A DNA stretch of 20,553 bases, from the NCBI GenBank assembly GCA_031267485.1, contig JAIRYY010000104.1, positions 1 through 20,553 of the forward strand, in the 5' to 3' direction. This DNA comes from Tannerella sp. (GTDB taxonomy: Bacteria > Bacteroidota > Bacteroidia > Bacteroidales > Tannerellaceae). A program made the translations under genes and the position numbers. This document shows positions 9,349 to 15,369 of this stretch, one piece after another (within the stretch, counting starts at the first letter, position 1; every line of letters starts with the position of its first letter). The notes below the pieces were generated by a model. It worked only from the letters and a program-made list of their open reading frames with translations, was not told where the DNA came from and made no database searches.

Positions 9349-9594
9349 ATGACCGGACAAAAATTGATGACATTTGAGGAAAAAGTGCGTACAATGGCGC
9401 AGGCAATAGACCTGAAACACGCAGGAAAAATCGCTGAAGCCGAAGCCCTGAATGATACAATTCCCGTTGAACCGTGGGCTGCCGCATTTATAAAAAAGTA
9501 TGTAGGTTTGGATGCTTTGTTGTCTATGAATTTCAACCTGGCGGAAGTAGAACAGGCGTATGGAAAAGAATGGCTTACTGAAACAAATGTTTAA
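9349..9594 (+). CDS. Small hypothetical protein, first gene of a two-gene unit
   Basis: I do not recognise this 81-residue protein. It is predicted mostly helical, soluble, with no signal peptide and no cysteine. Visible stretches are MTFEEKVRTMAQAIDLKHAG, IPVEPWAAAFIKKYVGLDAL and FNLAEVEQAYGKEW. It has its own -7 box and ends inside the start region of the next gene. The layout (a small first protein, an overlapping larger second one, a private promoter, a nearby palindrome) resembles toxin-antitoxin units, but no residue motif supports that. The ATG at 9349 is used; an ATG at 9344 is in another frame and stops immediately. Confidence 0.72.
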   Translation: MTGQKLMTFEEKVRTMAQAIDLKHAGKIAEAEALNDTIPVEPWAAAFIKKYVGLDALLSMNFNLAEVEQAYGKEWLTETNV

Positions 9595-10111
9595 TGGTGT
9601 TACCAGACTTGCAAAAGGCAGGCGTGCATTATACGGCGATGGTACGGAAGTGTATGGATTAAAACTGTACAGGGAAGGATACGAAATTATCCTTTCTTTG
9701 CTTAACGAAGCCATTGTTTCGAAAGATGCCGAACTGATGTTGCTCGCCGAGTTTTTCTATACGGCTGGCGAATTATCGTCAAGCGACGGCAATGAGCCGG
9801 TGGCAAAAAGCAGCGCACTAACGGCTGTACGCAAATTCGAAGAAGCATTGCAGGCATTGCAAACAGTAGTCAATCCCAATTACAGTTTGTTGCACCAAGC
9901 GCTCTCTACCGACAAAGCCTATCGCCACAAGGGAATGCCCAAAGATGCCTTTCATGTTGCCTGTCTGTCGGATACGGCGCGTGTGAGAAACGGACTATCG
10001 CGCATGGGGCTTTCGCTCGAAGACAAGAGGATTGCCCGTAAACGCATTGAATTAATGAACGCCGCACAAGATTGCTATAGCCAAATGCAGGAAAAAACAG
10101 TGCAAAAATAG
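9560..10111 (+). CDS. Hypothetical helical protein, second gene of the two-gene unit
   Basis: This protein of 183 residues is not recognised. It is predicted almost entirely helical and soluble, with alternating segments such as YREGYEIILSLLNEAIVSKDAELMLLAEFFY and VRKFEEALQALQTVV that recall TPR-like helical pairs. It has a basic C-terminal part (LEDKRIARKRIELMNAAQDCY). Two starts are plausible: ATG 9560 overlaps the upstream gene by 35 bases, and ATG 9587 (residue 10) overlaps by 8. Neither has a strong Shine-Dalgarno site, as is common in Bacteroidetes, and I cannot decide between them. The overlap implies coupled translation with the 81-residue protein. Both genes look somewhat richer in A/T than secA or the metal genes, judged by eye. 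Confidence 0.72.
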   Translation: MEKNGLLKQMFNGVTRLAKGRRALYGDGTEVYGLKLYREGYEIILSLLNEAIVSKDAELMLLAEFFYTAGELSSSDGNEPVAKSSALTAVRKFEEALQALQTVVNPNYSLLHQALSTDKAYRHKGMPKDAFHVACLSDTARVRNGLSRMGLSLEDKRIARKRIELMNAAQDCYSQMQEKTVQK

Positions 10112-10167
10112 GCGTTTGTTCCCAAATTGTATTGGCCTTACCGTTTTATATTTCGACTTCCCCGCCC

Positions 10168-10217
10168 GCAGATTTACGCAGATTTTTTAATCCTGCGCAA
10201 ATCTGTGCAATCTGTGG
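10168..10217. repeat. Imperfect palindromic CAGATTT/AAATCTG repeat
   Basis: CGCAGATTTACGCAGATT is followed by a T-rich centre and the partly complementary GCGCAAATCTGTGCAATCTG. Similar 'CGCAGATTTACGCAGATT' elements are common between genes in Bacteroidetes. It sits between the convergent ends of the genes at 10111 and 10231, where it could help terminate either transcript. A related sequence lies at 11184-11223. Confidence 0.6.
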
Positions 10218-10230
10218 ACGGCATCCCCTG

Positions 10231-10911
10231 TTATCTTCGGCCCTGGCGGCTGTTTTCCGTGCTGCGGTCGGCTTTTTTTGAGCTACTGCTACGACTGCTA
10301 CTGCCTGTCGGTGCGTTACTCCTGCTCTTAGCGGCGCTGCTGCTGCGGTTGCTTACCGTACCGCTTCCCTGATTATTTGCCGGGGTGCGGTAATCGCCGC
10401 CGACGCGTCCGTTGCGCGTGTTTTTCGAAAACTCGCGGCTGGAAGGACGGCCGCTGTTGCCCGGCATATAGCGCGGTTCAACCCATCCGTAGTAATTGTC
10501 CCTCGCACGGTGATAACGGCGTTCATCCATGTAGAAAAGCGGAACCTGGACATAGTTATGGAGATATTCCGCATAAATCTTCCGGTGTCGGCGATTATAC
10601 TTCCAGGGCTGACGGATATCATTCAGAACAACCTTGTACAGTGAATAAAAGTCATAGTGAGCGTACAGCGCCGGAAGATACGGCGAAGAAATCCAGCGCC
10701 GTCCGTCCCTGTAATGGAACAGTCTGTTTATCACATCGTAATAAACGTTCAGTTCCGGTACATAATAGTATTCCGCATAATTGTATCCGGACGGCCCCCA
10801 TGCCGGCTGAATATCGATATTGATACTGACATGAACCTGCGCTTCCACCCTGTTGACCTTAACGGTTCCAATAATCAACCCCAATCCGAAGATAATCATT
10901 AACTTTTTCAT
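10231..10911 (-). CDS. Exported Tyr/Arg-rich hypothetical protein, paralogue of the next gene upstream
   Basis: The 226-residue product starts at the ATG complementary to 10909-10911, which gives a signal peptide (MKKLMIIFGLGLIIGTV, cleavage near VEAQ). The mature core, DIQPAWGPSGYNYAEYYYVPELNVYYDVINR through VPLFYMDERRYHRARDNYYGWVEPRYMPG, is a Tyr-rich pattern I know from uncharacterised Bacteroidetes periplasmic proteins. The last ~60 residues are low-complexity Ser/Arg/Lys-rich and probably disordered. It is clearly homologous to the gene at 11230-11865, but lacks that protein's His-rich run. A 318-base gap and a hairpin separate it from the metal cluster upstream, so it may have its own promoter. 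Function is unknown; location suggests a link to metal stress. Confidence 0.82.
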   Translation of the reverse strand: MKKLMIIFGLGLIIGTVKVNRVEAQVHVSINIDIQPAWGPSGYNYAEYYYVPELNVYYDVINRLFHYRDGRRWISSPYLPALYAHYDFYSLYKVVLNDIRQPWKYNRRHRKIYAEYLHNYVQVPLFYMDERRYHRARDNYYGWVEPRYMPGNSGRPSSREFSKNTRNGRVGGDYRTPANNQGSGTVSNRSSSAAKSRSNAPTGSSSRSSSSKKADRSTENSRQGRR

Positions 10912-11183
10912 AGCTGTAGTTTTTAACGTGTTACTAATAGAATTTTGTTCGCTCCATGCCGGATTAGACCGAAAAAAAATCTCATGGTTTAACGCCACAA
11001 AAGCATCAGATTGGCAAAATCGCCAACCTCAATATTCTTCTTGCTCAAATATTACCGTTTCTAATATTGATAATTCCAACATACTGATATTATTAATGTT
11101 GATAAAGTTAATAATTCCAACATTTCAAAGATTGGAAACTGTCGCAATGTTACAATTTTCTTTTGATACGGCAAAATGAATTT
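10912..11183. other. A/T-rich intergenic region with small direct and inverted repeats
   Basis: No gene is supported here. ATAATTCCAACAT occurs twice, at 11070-11082 and 11111-11123, 41 bases apart. AATGTTG at 11095-11101 is inverted relative to CAACATT at 11118-11124. TTCCAA (11115-11120) is echoed by TTGGAA further on. It probably contains the promoter of the gene starting at 10911, but I find only near-matches to TAnnTTTG on the minus strand. Confidence 0.5.
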
Positions 11184-11223
11184 CCGTCCACAGATTGCGC
11201 AAATCCGCCCAATCTGCGGACGG
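11184..11223 (-). terminator. Near-perfect 14-bp hairpin after the His-rich gene
   Basis: CCGTCCACAGATTG and CAATCTGCGGACGG pair with a single mismatch around a 12-base loop, beginning 7 bases past the stop of the gene at 11230-11865. There is no long U tract after it on the minus strand, so it could be a factor-dependent end or an mRNA-stabilising stem rather than a classic intrinsic terminator. It resembles the repeat at 10168-10217. Confidence 0.5.
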
Positions 11224-11229
11224 CATCCC

Positions 11230-11865
11230 TTATCTTTTCCGGCCGGAGCGGTTGCCTGCCGTATCGCTCCCGCGACTGTTCACCGCAGGACGGTATTCGC
11301 CGCTGATGCGTCCGTTGTGCGGGTTTTTCGAAAACTCACGGCTGGGAGGACGGCCGCTGTTGGCCGGCATGTAACGCGATTCAACCCATCCGAAGAAATT
11401 GCCTTTCGCGATGTGATAACGGGGTTCATCCATGTAGAAAAGCGGAACCTGGGTATAGATGTAGCTATATTCCGCATAGATTCTCCGGTGTCTTCGATTG
11501 TGTTTCCAGGGCTTGCGGACGTTCTTCAGTACCACTTTATACAGCGAGTAAAAGTCATAATAAGCGTACGATACCGGGAGATAGGGCGAAATCATCCAGC
11601 GCTGCCCGTCTTTGAAATGGAACAGCCTGTTGGTCACATCATAATAAATATTCAATGCCGGTATGTAATAGAATCCCACATAATCGTATCCGGGCAGACC
11701 CCATGCCGGCTGCATGTCGATATTGACAGTGATAACGGCGACTTCATGACTGTGGTCGTGCTCATGCTCATGCTCATGCTCGTGCTCGTGGTCGTGTACC
11801 TGAGCACACACATTTCCAGCGACCATCAAGACTGCCGCACCGATTAAAATAACTGCCTTTTTCAT
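11230..11865 (-). CDS. Exported His-rich, Tyr-rich protein, probable periplasmic metal binder
   Basis: The 211-residue product has a signal peptide (MKKAVILIGAAVLMVAGNVC, cleavage near CAQ). A run of alternating His and acidic residues follows at once (24-41, HDHEHEHEH...HDHSHE), a typical site for Cu, Zn or Ni. The remaining core, NIDMQPAWGLPGYDYVGFYYIP to VPLFYMDEPRYHIAKGNFFGWVESRYMP, is homologous to the protein encoded at 10231-10911. The first 22 residues are nearly the same as those of the HMA protein upstream (MKKAVILIG...GNVCAQ), and so is the DNA before the start. It lies 34 bases downstream of the HMA gene, so it is probably part of the metal-efflux operon. The family itself is uncharacterised. 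Confidence 0.87.
   Translation of the reverse strand: MKKAVILIGAAVLMVAGNVCAQVHDHEHEHEHEHEHDHSHEVAVITVNIDMQPAWGLPGYDYVGFYYIPALNIYYDVTNRLFHFKDGQRWMISPYLPVSYAYYDFYSLYKVVLKNVRKPWKHNRRHRRIYAEYSYIYTQVPLFYMDEPRYHIAKGNFFGWVESRYMPANSGRPPSREFSKNPHNGRISGEYRPAVNSRGSDTAGNRSGRKR
11743..11796 (-). repeat. Hexanucleotide repeat coding the His-Glu run
   Basis: On the plus strand the units CTCATG, CTCATG, CTCATG, CTCGTG, CTCGTG, GTCGTG follow one another. Each encodes a His-Glu or His-Asp pair on the minus strand. As the unit is six bases, copy-number changes keep the frame and alter only the number of metal-binding His. Confidence 0.8.
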
Positions 11866-11940
11866 TTTTGATTTGTCTTTAAAATGTTAATAATAATCGC
11901 TATTTCCTGTATTTGCAGCACTGCGGCAGCGCACCGTACG
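11799..11940. repeat. Duplicated block A (leader, spacer and preceding 3' end), copy 1
   Basis: This block covers the start and signal-peptide codons of the gene at 11230-11865, the 34-base spacer, and the CCKYR end of the HMA gene. It closely matches 12232-12371, with shared strings such as CGATTAAAATAACTGC and TGTATTTGCA at equivalent places. Confidence 0.75.
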
Positions 11941-12298
11941 TTTTATCGTCCGCCCTGTGCCTGTCCGTATCGTGTCCCGCCTGCGCAAGCGCTTTCGAAA
12001 TGGCGTCAAGAGAGGTCTTTTCGCCGTCGAAGTCCAGATTCAGCTTTTTGGTTTTCGCATCCCACGAAGCCCCGGTAACGCCGTCTATTCCCTTCGCCGT
12101 CTTTTCGATGCGGGCTTTGCACATGCCGCAACTTCCCTGAACCACCAGCCCCGCGTCCGCATTCTGCACCGCTTTGTCCGCATCAACTTTTACCGTTTCA
12201 CGCTTAGAGCCGTGAGAACCATGATCATGTGCCTGAGCGCACACATTTCCCGTTGCCAGCAAGGCAACCATACCGATTAAAATAACTGCTTTTTTCAT
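11900..12298 (-). CDS. Exported heavy-metal-associated (HMA) domain protein
   Basis: This 132-residue protein has a signal peptide (MKKAVILIGMVALLATGNVC, cleavage near CAQ), a short His-rich start to the mature chain (AHDHGSHGS), and one HMA domain of ferredoxin-like fold. The metal loop is QGSCGMCKARIEK, with the two Cys that bind Cu(I) or a similar ion. The tail GHDTDRHRADDKTYGALPQCCKYRK ends in an extra Cys-Cys pair, a form common in Bacteroidetes HMA proteins. By eye about 60% of the last 80 residues match the C-terminus of the adjacent CusB-like adaptor. Role: a periplasmic metal chaperone that could hand ions to the pump (inference). It starts 32 bases after the adaptor stop. Confidence 0.92.
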   Translation of the reverse strand: MKKAVILIGMVALLATGNVCAQAHDHGSHGSKRETVKVDADKAVQNADAGLVVQGSCGMCKARIEKTAKGIDGVTGASWDAKTKKLNLDFDGEKTSLDAISKALAQAGHDTDRHRADDKTYGALPQCCKYRK

Positions 12299-12371
12299 TT
12301 TGATTTGTTTTTAAAATATTAATAATGTATTTATTCTCTGTATTTGCAACATTCCGGCAAAGCGTCGTACG
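12232..12371. repeat. Duplicated block A, copy 2
   Basis: This block covers the leader codons of the HMA gene, the 32-base spacer before it, and the CCKYR end of the CusB-like gene. It is the counterpart of 11799-11940. Confidence 0.75.
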
Positions 12372-13869
12372 TCGAATCGCCGGCCCTATATCTGTCCGTA
12401 TCATGGCCTGCCTTTGCGACAGCCCTGCCGATTTCATCCCCGTCCGTCTGCGCCGGGTCAAAATCCAGATGCAACCGGAGCGTGGCGGCATCCCACGAAG
12501 CGGACGAAACGCCGCTCACGCTTTTTGCCGCATTTTCAATACGCTCCCTGCACATATCGCACAAACCCTGCACGGTCATCACCAGGCGTCCGTCCCGCCC
12601 GGCTGCGGCGCCGGAAACGTCGTTCATCATGCTGCGCCGGCCCTCCAGCTGAGCGGCCGCGTCGACGGTAAAGGCGCCACGGGTGACGACTTCCTCGCCC
12701 TCTTCCAGACCCGACTGGATAAGATACGAATCGCCCAGGGCGGGGCCGAGTTCCACTTCGCGCAGTTTATAGGCGGGGACATCACGGCCTGCCGCCTTTA
12801 CGTAAACGACGGAACGCTTGCCCGTCCACAAAACCGCCGTCCCCGGTATTGCAATCCGGCTTTCGCCATCGTCCGGCGATGCCTGCACGACGGCGCCGGC
12901 ATACATTTCCGGTTTCAGCCGGTTGCCGGCATTGACGGTTTCGACCCGTACCCCGGCCGTACGGCTCGTCCGGTCCAGAACCGGGTCGATAAAGGTAATC
13001 TTCCCCGAAAAAGTCCTGCCGGGCAGCGCCTGCACCGTATAGGAGACATTTTCGCCGGTTTTCAGATACGGCAAATCCGCCTCGTACGCATCGAACATCA
13101 CCCAAACAGACGACAGGTCGGCCACGCTGAACAGGACGCTTCCCGGAGTGACATAATCGCCCTGCGACACGTTTTTCGCAATCACGGTTCCGCCCGCGTT
13201 CGCCGTAATGTCCATCAGGGGCCATACGCTGTCCGACTGTATGACGGTCGCAATCTGCGCGTCGGACAGTTTCCAGCGGCGAAGTTTTTCACGCGCCGCA
13301 TCAAGAAGCTCCGGATGCGAGTCCCCGAGTTTGGCGGCTTCCAGCAGTTCCTGCTGCGCATTTTGCAAATCGGGCGAATATACGCTGGCTATGACCTGTC
13401 CCGGACGGACGGATTCTCCGGTGAAGTTCACCAGCAGTTTTTCGATTCGCCCGCTGACATGCGAAACCTGCGAATGAACAAGGCTTTCATTGGGCTGTAC
13501 CGTCCCGTACAGGCGTATTTCTCTGACTGCACGGCCTTTGCGGACAGGCGTCGTCCGTATGTCGGCCAGGGCGACGGCCTCTTCCGACAGCAGAATGGCG
13601 TCGGGGTCGGCAAAACCGCCCGCCTCCGCCGAAGATTTTTTCAGCGGCGTCAAATCCATGGCGCACAGGGGACACTTGCCGGGTTTGTCCTGCCTGATTT
13701 GCGGGTGCATGGAGCAGGTCCACACCTGCGTTTCCCCCGTATGACTGTGCCCGGCCGGTTCGCGCCCGGCATCCGGCCTGCCGAATATCAGCCATCCCAG
13801 AACCAATCCCGCGGCGAGAGCCATTCCCGTGCGGAAAAAGGCGTTTTTGAATATTGCATTTTTACTCAT
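12331..13869 (-). CDS. cusB: CusB-type RND efflux periplasmic adaptor with fused HMA domain
   Basis: A membrane-fusion adaptor linking the inner-membrane pump and the outer-membrane channel, 512 residues. In order: an N-terminal membrane anchor (11-29), a His-containing linker, a heavy-metal-binding domain with WTCSMHPQIRQDKPGKCPLC (C52, H55, C66, C69), a barrel-sandwich/lipoyl region (about 115-170 and 220-250), an intervening alpha-hairpin (about 165-210), beta-barrel and membrane-proximal domains (250-410), then an extra HMA domain (about 427-490) with GLCDMCRER (C437, C440) and the tail DALPECCKYRE. Classical E. coli CusB lacks the HMA domain. Gene order and metal motifs indicate Cu(I)/Ag(I), though other soft metals cannot be excluded. 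It starts 18 bases after the channel gene, in one operon. Confidence 0.94.
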   Translation of the reverse strand: MSKNAIFKNAFFRTGMALAAGLVLGWLIFGRPDAGREPAGHSHTGETQVWTCSMHPQIRQDKPGKCPLCAMDLTPLKKSSAEAGGFADPDAILLSEEAVALADIRTTPVRKGRAVREIRLYGTVQPNESLVHSQVSHVSGRIEKLLVNFTGESVRPGQVIASVYSPDLQNAQQELLEAAKLGDSHPELLDAAREKLRRWKLSDAQIATVIQSDSVWPLMDITANAGGTVIAKNVSQGDYVTPGSVLFSVADLSSVWVMFDAYEADLPYLKTGENVSYTVQALPGRTFSGKITFIDPVLDRTSRTAGVRVETVNAGNRLKPEMYAGAVVQASPDDGESRIAIPGTAVLWTGKRSVVYVKAAGRDVPAYKLREVELGPALGDSYLIQSGLEEGEEVVTRGAFTVDAAAQLEGRRSMMNDVSGAAAGRDGRLVMTVQGLCDMCRERIENAAKSVSGVSSASWDAATLRLHLDFDPAQTDGDEIGRAVAKAGHDTDRYRAGDSTYDALPECCKYRE

Positions 13870-13887
13870 AATGTTTTCCGTTTTTTT

Positions 13888-15360
13888 TTACTGTTCCACA
13901 TTTTTTGACGAAATCATCTTCCGAATCGTTGCGGCCATTATGTTGTAATCGGCAATGGCCTCCGATTCTTTCATTTGATAATCCAGCAGTTGCCGCCGTA
14001 CCTGCATGACACTGCTTAAATCGCTTTTTCCGGTCATAAATTCCTGCACAAGCAAACCGTACGTCGTGCGTGCAAGCGCCGCCTGCCTGCGGTAAAGCGA
14101 GATTTTCCGTTCCGCGTCGTCCAGTTCGTGGCGGAAACGGTAAAGCTCGGCCTCCAGACTGTTGAGCGCATCATCATATCTGGCGCGGGCTGCCTGCTGC
14201 TGAAACTGCGCTTCCTTTCGCGCCGCCCGGTATTTGCCCCTGAAAACCGGAATCGAAACGGACAGCATCGGCATGAACATGTCGCGGCCATTCATGCCGC
14301 CGCCTGCCGTATTTTCCATGTCCGCCATACCGCCGGATGCCACATCCGCCCTGCCGATTAACATATATTGCAGGCCGACGCCAAACATGGGATATCCCAT
14401 TTTTCGGTTCATTTCTTCCCTGGCCTCGTATACCAGCTGTTCTTCGCGGAACATGCCCAGCACGGGATTCTGTTCCGCTATCAGCTGCATGGCCGCATCC
14501 ACGCCGGACAGGTATGGCGTCAGCGCAAACGTGTCCGGCACGATGACTTCGCTCTTTGCCGGACGGTTCAGCAGCGCATTGAAACGCGCCTTTTCCGCCG
14601 TCATTTCCGACAGGATACTTTCCGCGCTGTTTTCCATTTCCGCCATTTCGAGCTGAATGTTAAGAATCTCCGTCAGTCCTCCCGGCGATGAAGCCATGGC
14701 CATGCCGCCCGGAGAATCCGCGTTCGCCGGCGGCATGGCATCGGGCGTCTGCCGCGACGGCATCCCCATATTCGCTTCTCCCATGATATTCCCGGCCCTG
14801 GCGGACATGGAGGGATTCCCCCCGGAAGCAGCAGCGCCCGCGGAAACGGAAACGGAACTCCCCGAAACGGCGCCTCCCGACGAGAATTTTCGCAGGGCGA
14901 GCGTTTCCAGCTGTTTCAGCAGCGCCAGATTCTCCCGGTTGTTCTTCAGTCGCTGCTGCAAACGGTTCAACGCGTACCATTGCCTGCATACTTCCAGGAA
15001 GAGGTTGTCGCGCGTTTCCCGGAACTGTTCGAACGACATTTTCGCCATGTGCAGGGCTTCCGTCCGCGCCGCTTTCGCGGTCCCGAACCAGGGAAACATC
15101 TGCATCAGCTGAAACTGCGAAATCTGACGTCCGCCGACAATCTCCATAGGCTGGAGAAAAAAGCCCATATCCAGGCGCGGATCTTCGTAGGCGCCTGCCT
15201 GCGGAACCCGCTGCAGCGCCGCTTCGTAAGTGCGGAACGCCGCTATCACAGCAGGACTGTTCGCTGCCGCCGCCTCAAGATAGCTGTTCAGCGAATCCTG
15301 CGCCGAAACGGCAGACAGGCAGCAGCAAACAGCAAATAATATAATAGCACCCCTTTTCAT
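13888..15360 (-). CDS. cusC: CusC/TolC-family outer-membrane efflux channel with Met-rich insert
   Basis: This 490-residue protein has a signal peptide (MKRGAIILFAVCCCLSAVSA) and the two-repeat TolC architecture. Repeat 1 contains VFRTYEAAL-type helices (about 25-160) and DPRLDMGFFLQP. Repeat 2 runs from about 285 to the end, with NGRDMFMPMLSVSIPVFRGKYRAARKEAQ and the usual helix-turn TGKSDLSSVMQ. In repeat 1 the equivalent helix-turn (RKFSSG ... GLTEIL) is split by about 65 residues rich in Gly, Ser, Ala and Met (161-229). That turn is the periplasmic tip that docks to the adaptor hairpin in TolC relatives. The C23-type lipidation Cys of CusC is not obvious. It lies 9 bases after the pump gene and 18 before the adaptor gene. 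Confidence 0.92.
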   Translation of the reverse strand: MKRGAIILFAVCCCLSAVSAQDSLNSYLEAAAANSPAVIAAFRTYEAALQRVPQAGAYEDPRLDMGFFLQPMEIVGGRQISQFQLMQMFPWFGTAKAARTEALHMAKMSFEQFRETRDNLFLEVCRQWYALNRLQQRLKNNRENLALLKQLETLALRKFSSGGAVSGSSVSVSAGAAASGGNPSMSARAGNIMGEANMGMPSRQTPDAMPPANADSPGGMAMASSPGGLTEILNIQLEMAEMENSAESILSEMTAEKARFNALLNRPAKSEVIVPDTFALTPYLSGVDAAMQLIAEQNPVLGMFREEQLVYEAREEMNRKMGYPMFGVGLQYMLIGRADVASGGMADMENTAGGGMNGRDMFMPMLSVSIPVFRGKYRAARKEAQFQQQAARARYDDALNSLEAELYRFRHELDDAERKISLYRRQAALARTTYGLLVQEFMTGKSDLSSVMQVRRQLLDYQMKESEAIADYNIMAATIRKMISSKNVEQ

Positions 15361-15369
15361 TTTTAATTT

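Noticed and set aside
9132..9536. Upstream extension of the thioredoxin-like gene to 9536
   Set aside because: It would bury the signal peptide and run through its own -7 box and the divergent gene.
11176..11847. Plus-strand frame opposite the His-rich gene
   Set aside because: It begins inside the hairpin repeat and mirrors the paralogue coding sequence; no start signal.
12325..13908. 527-codon plus-strand frame opposite the CusB-type adaptor
   Set aside because: The minus strand has signal anchor, metal motifs and HMA domain; the plus frame has none and no promoter.
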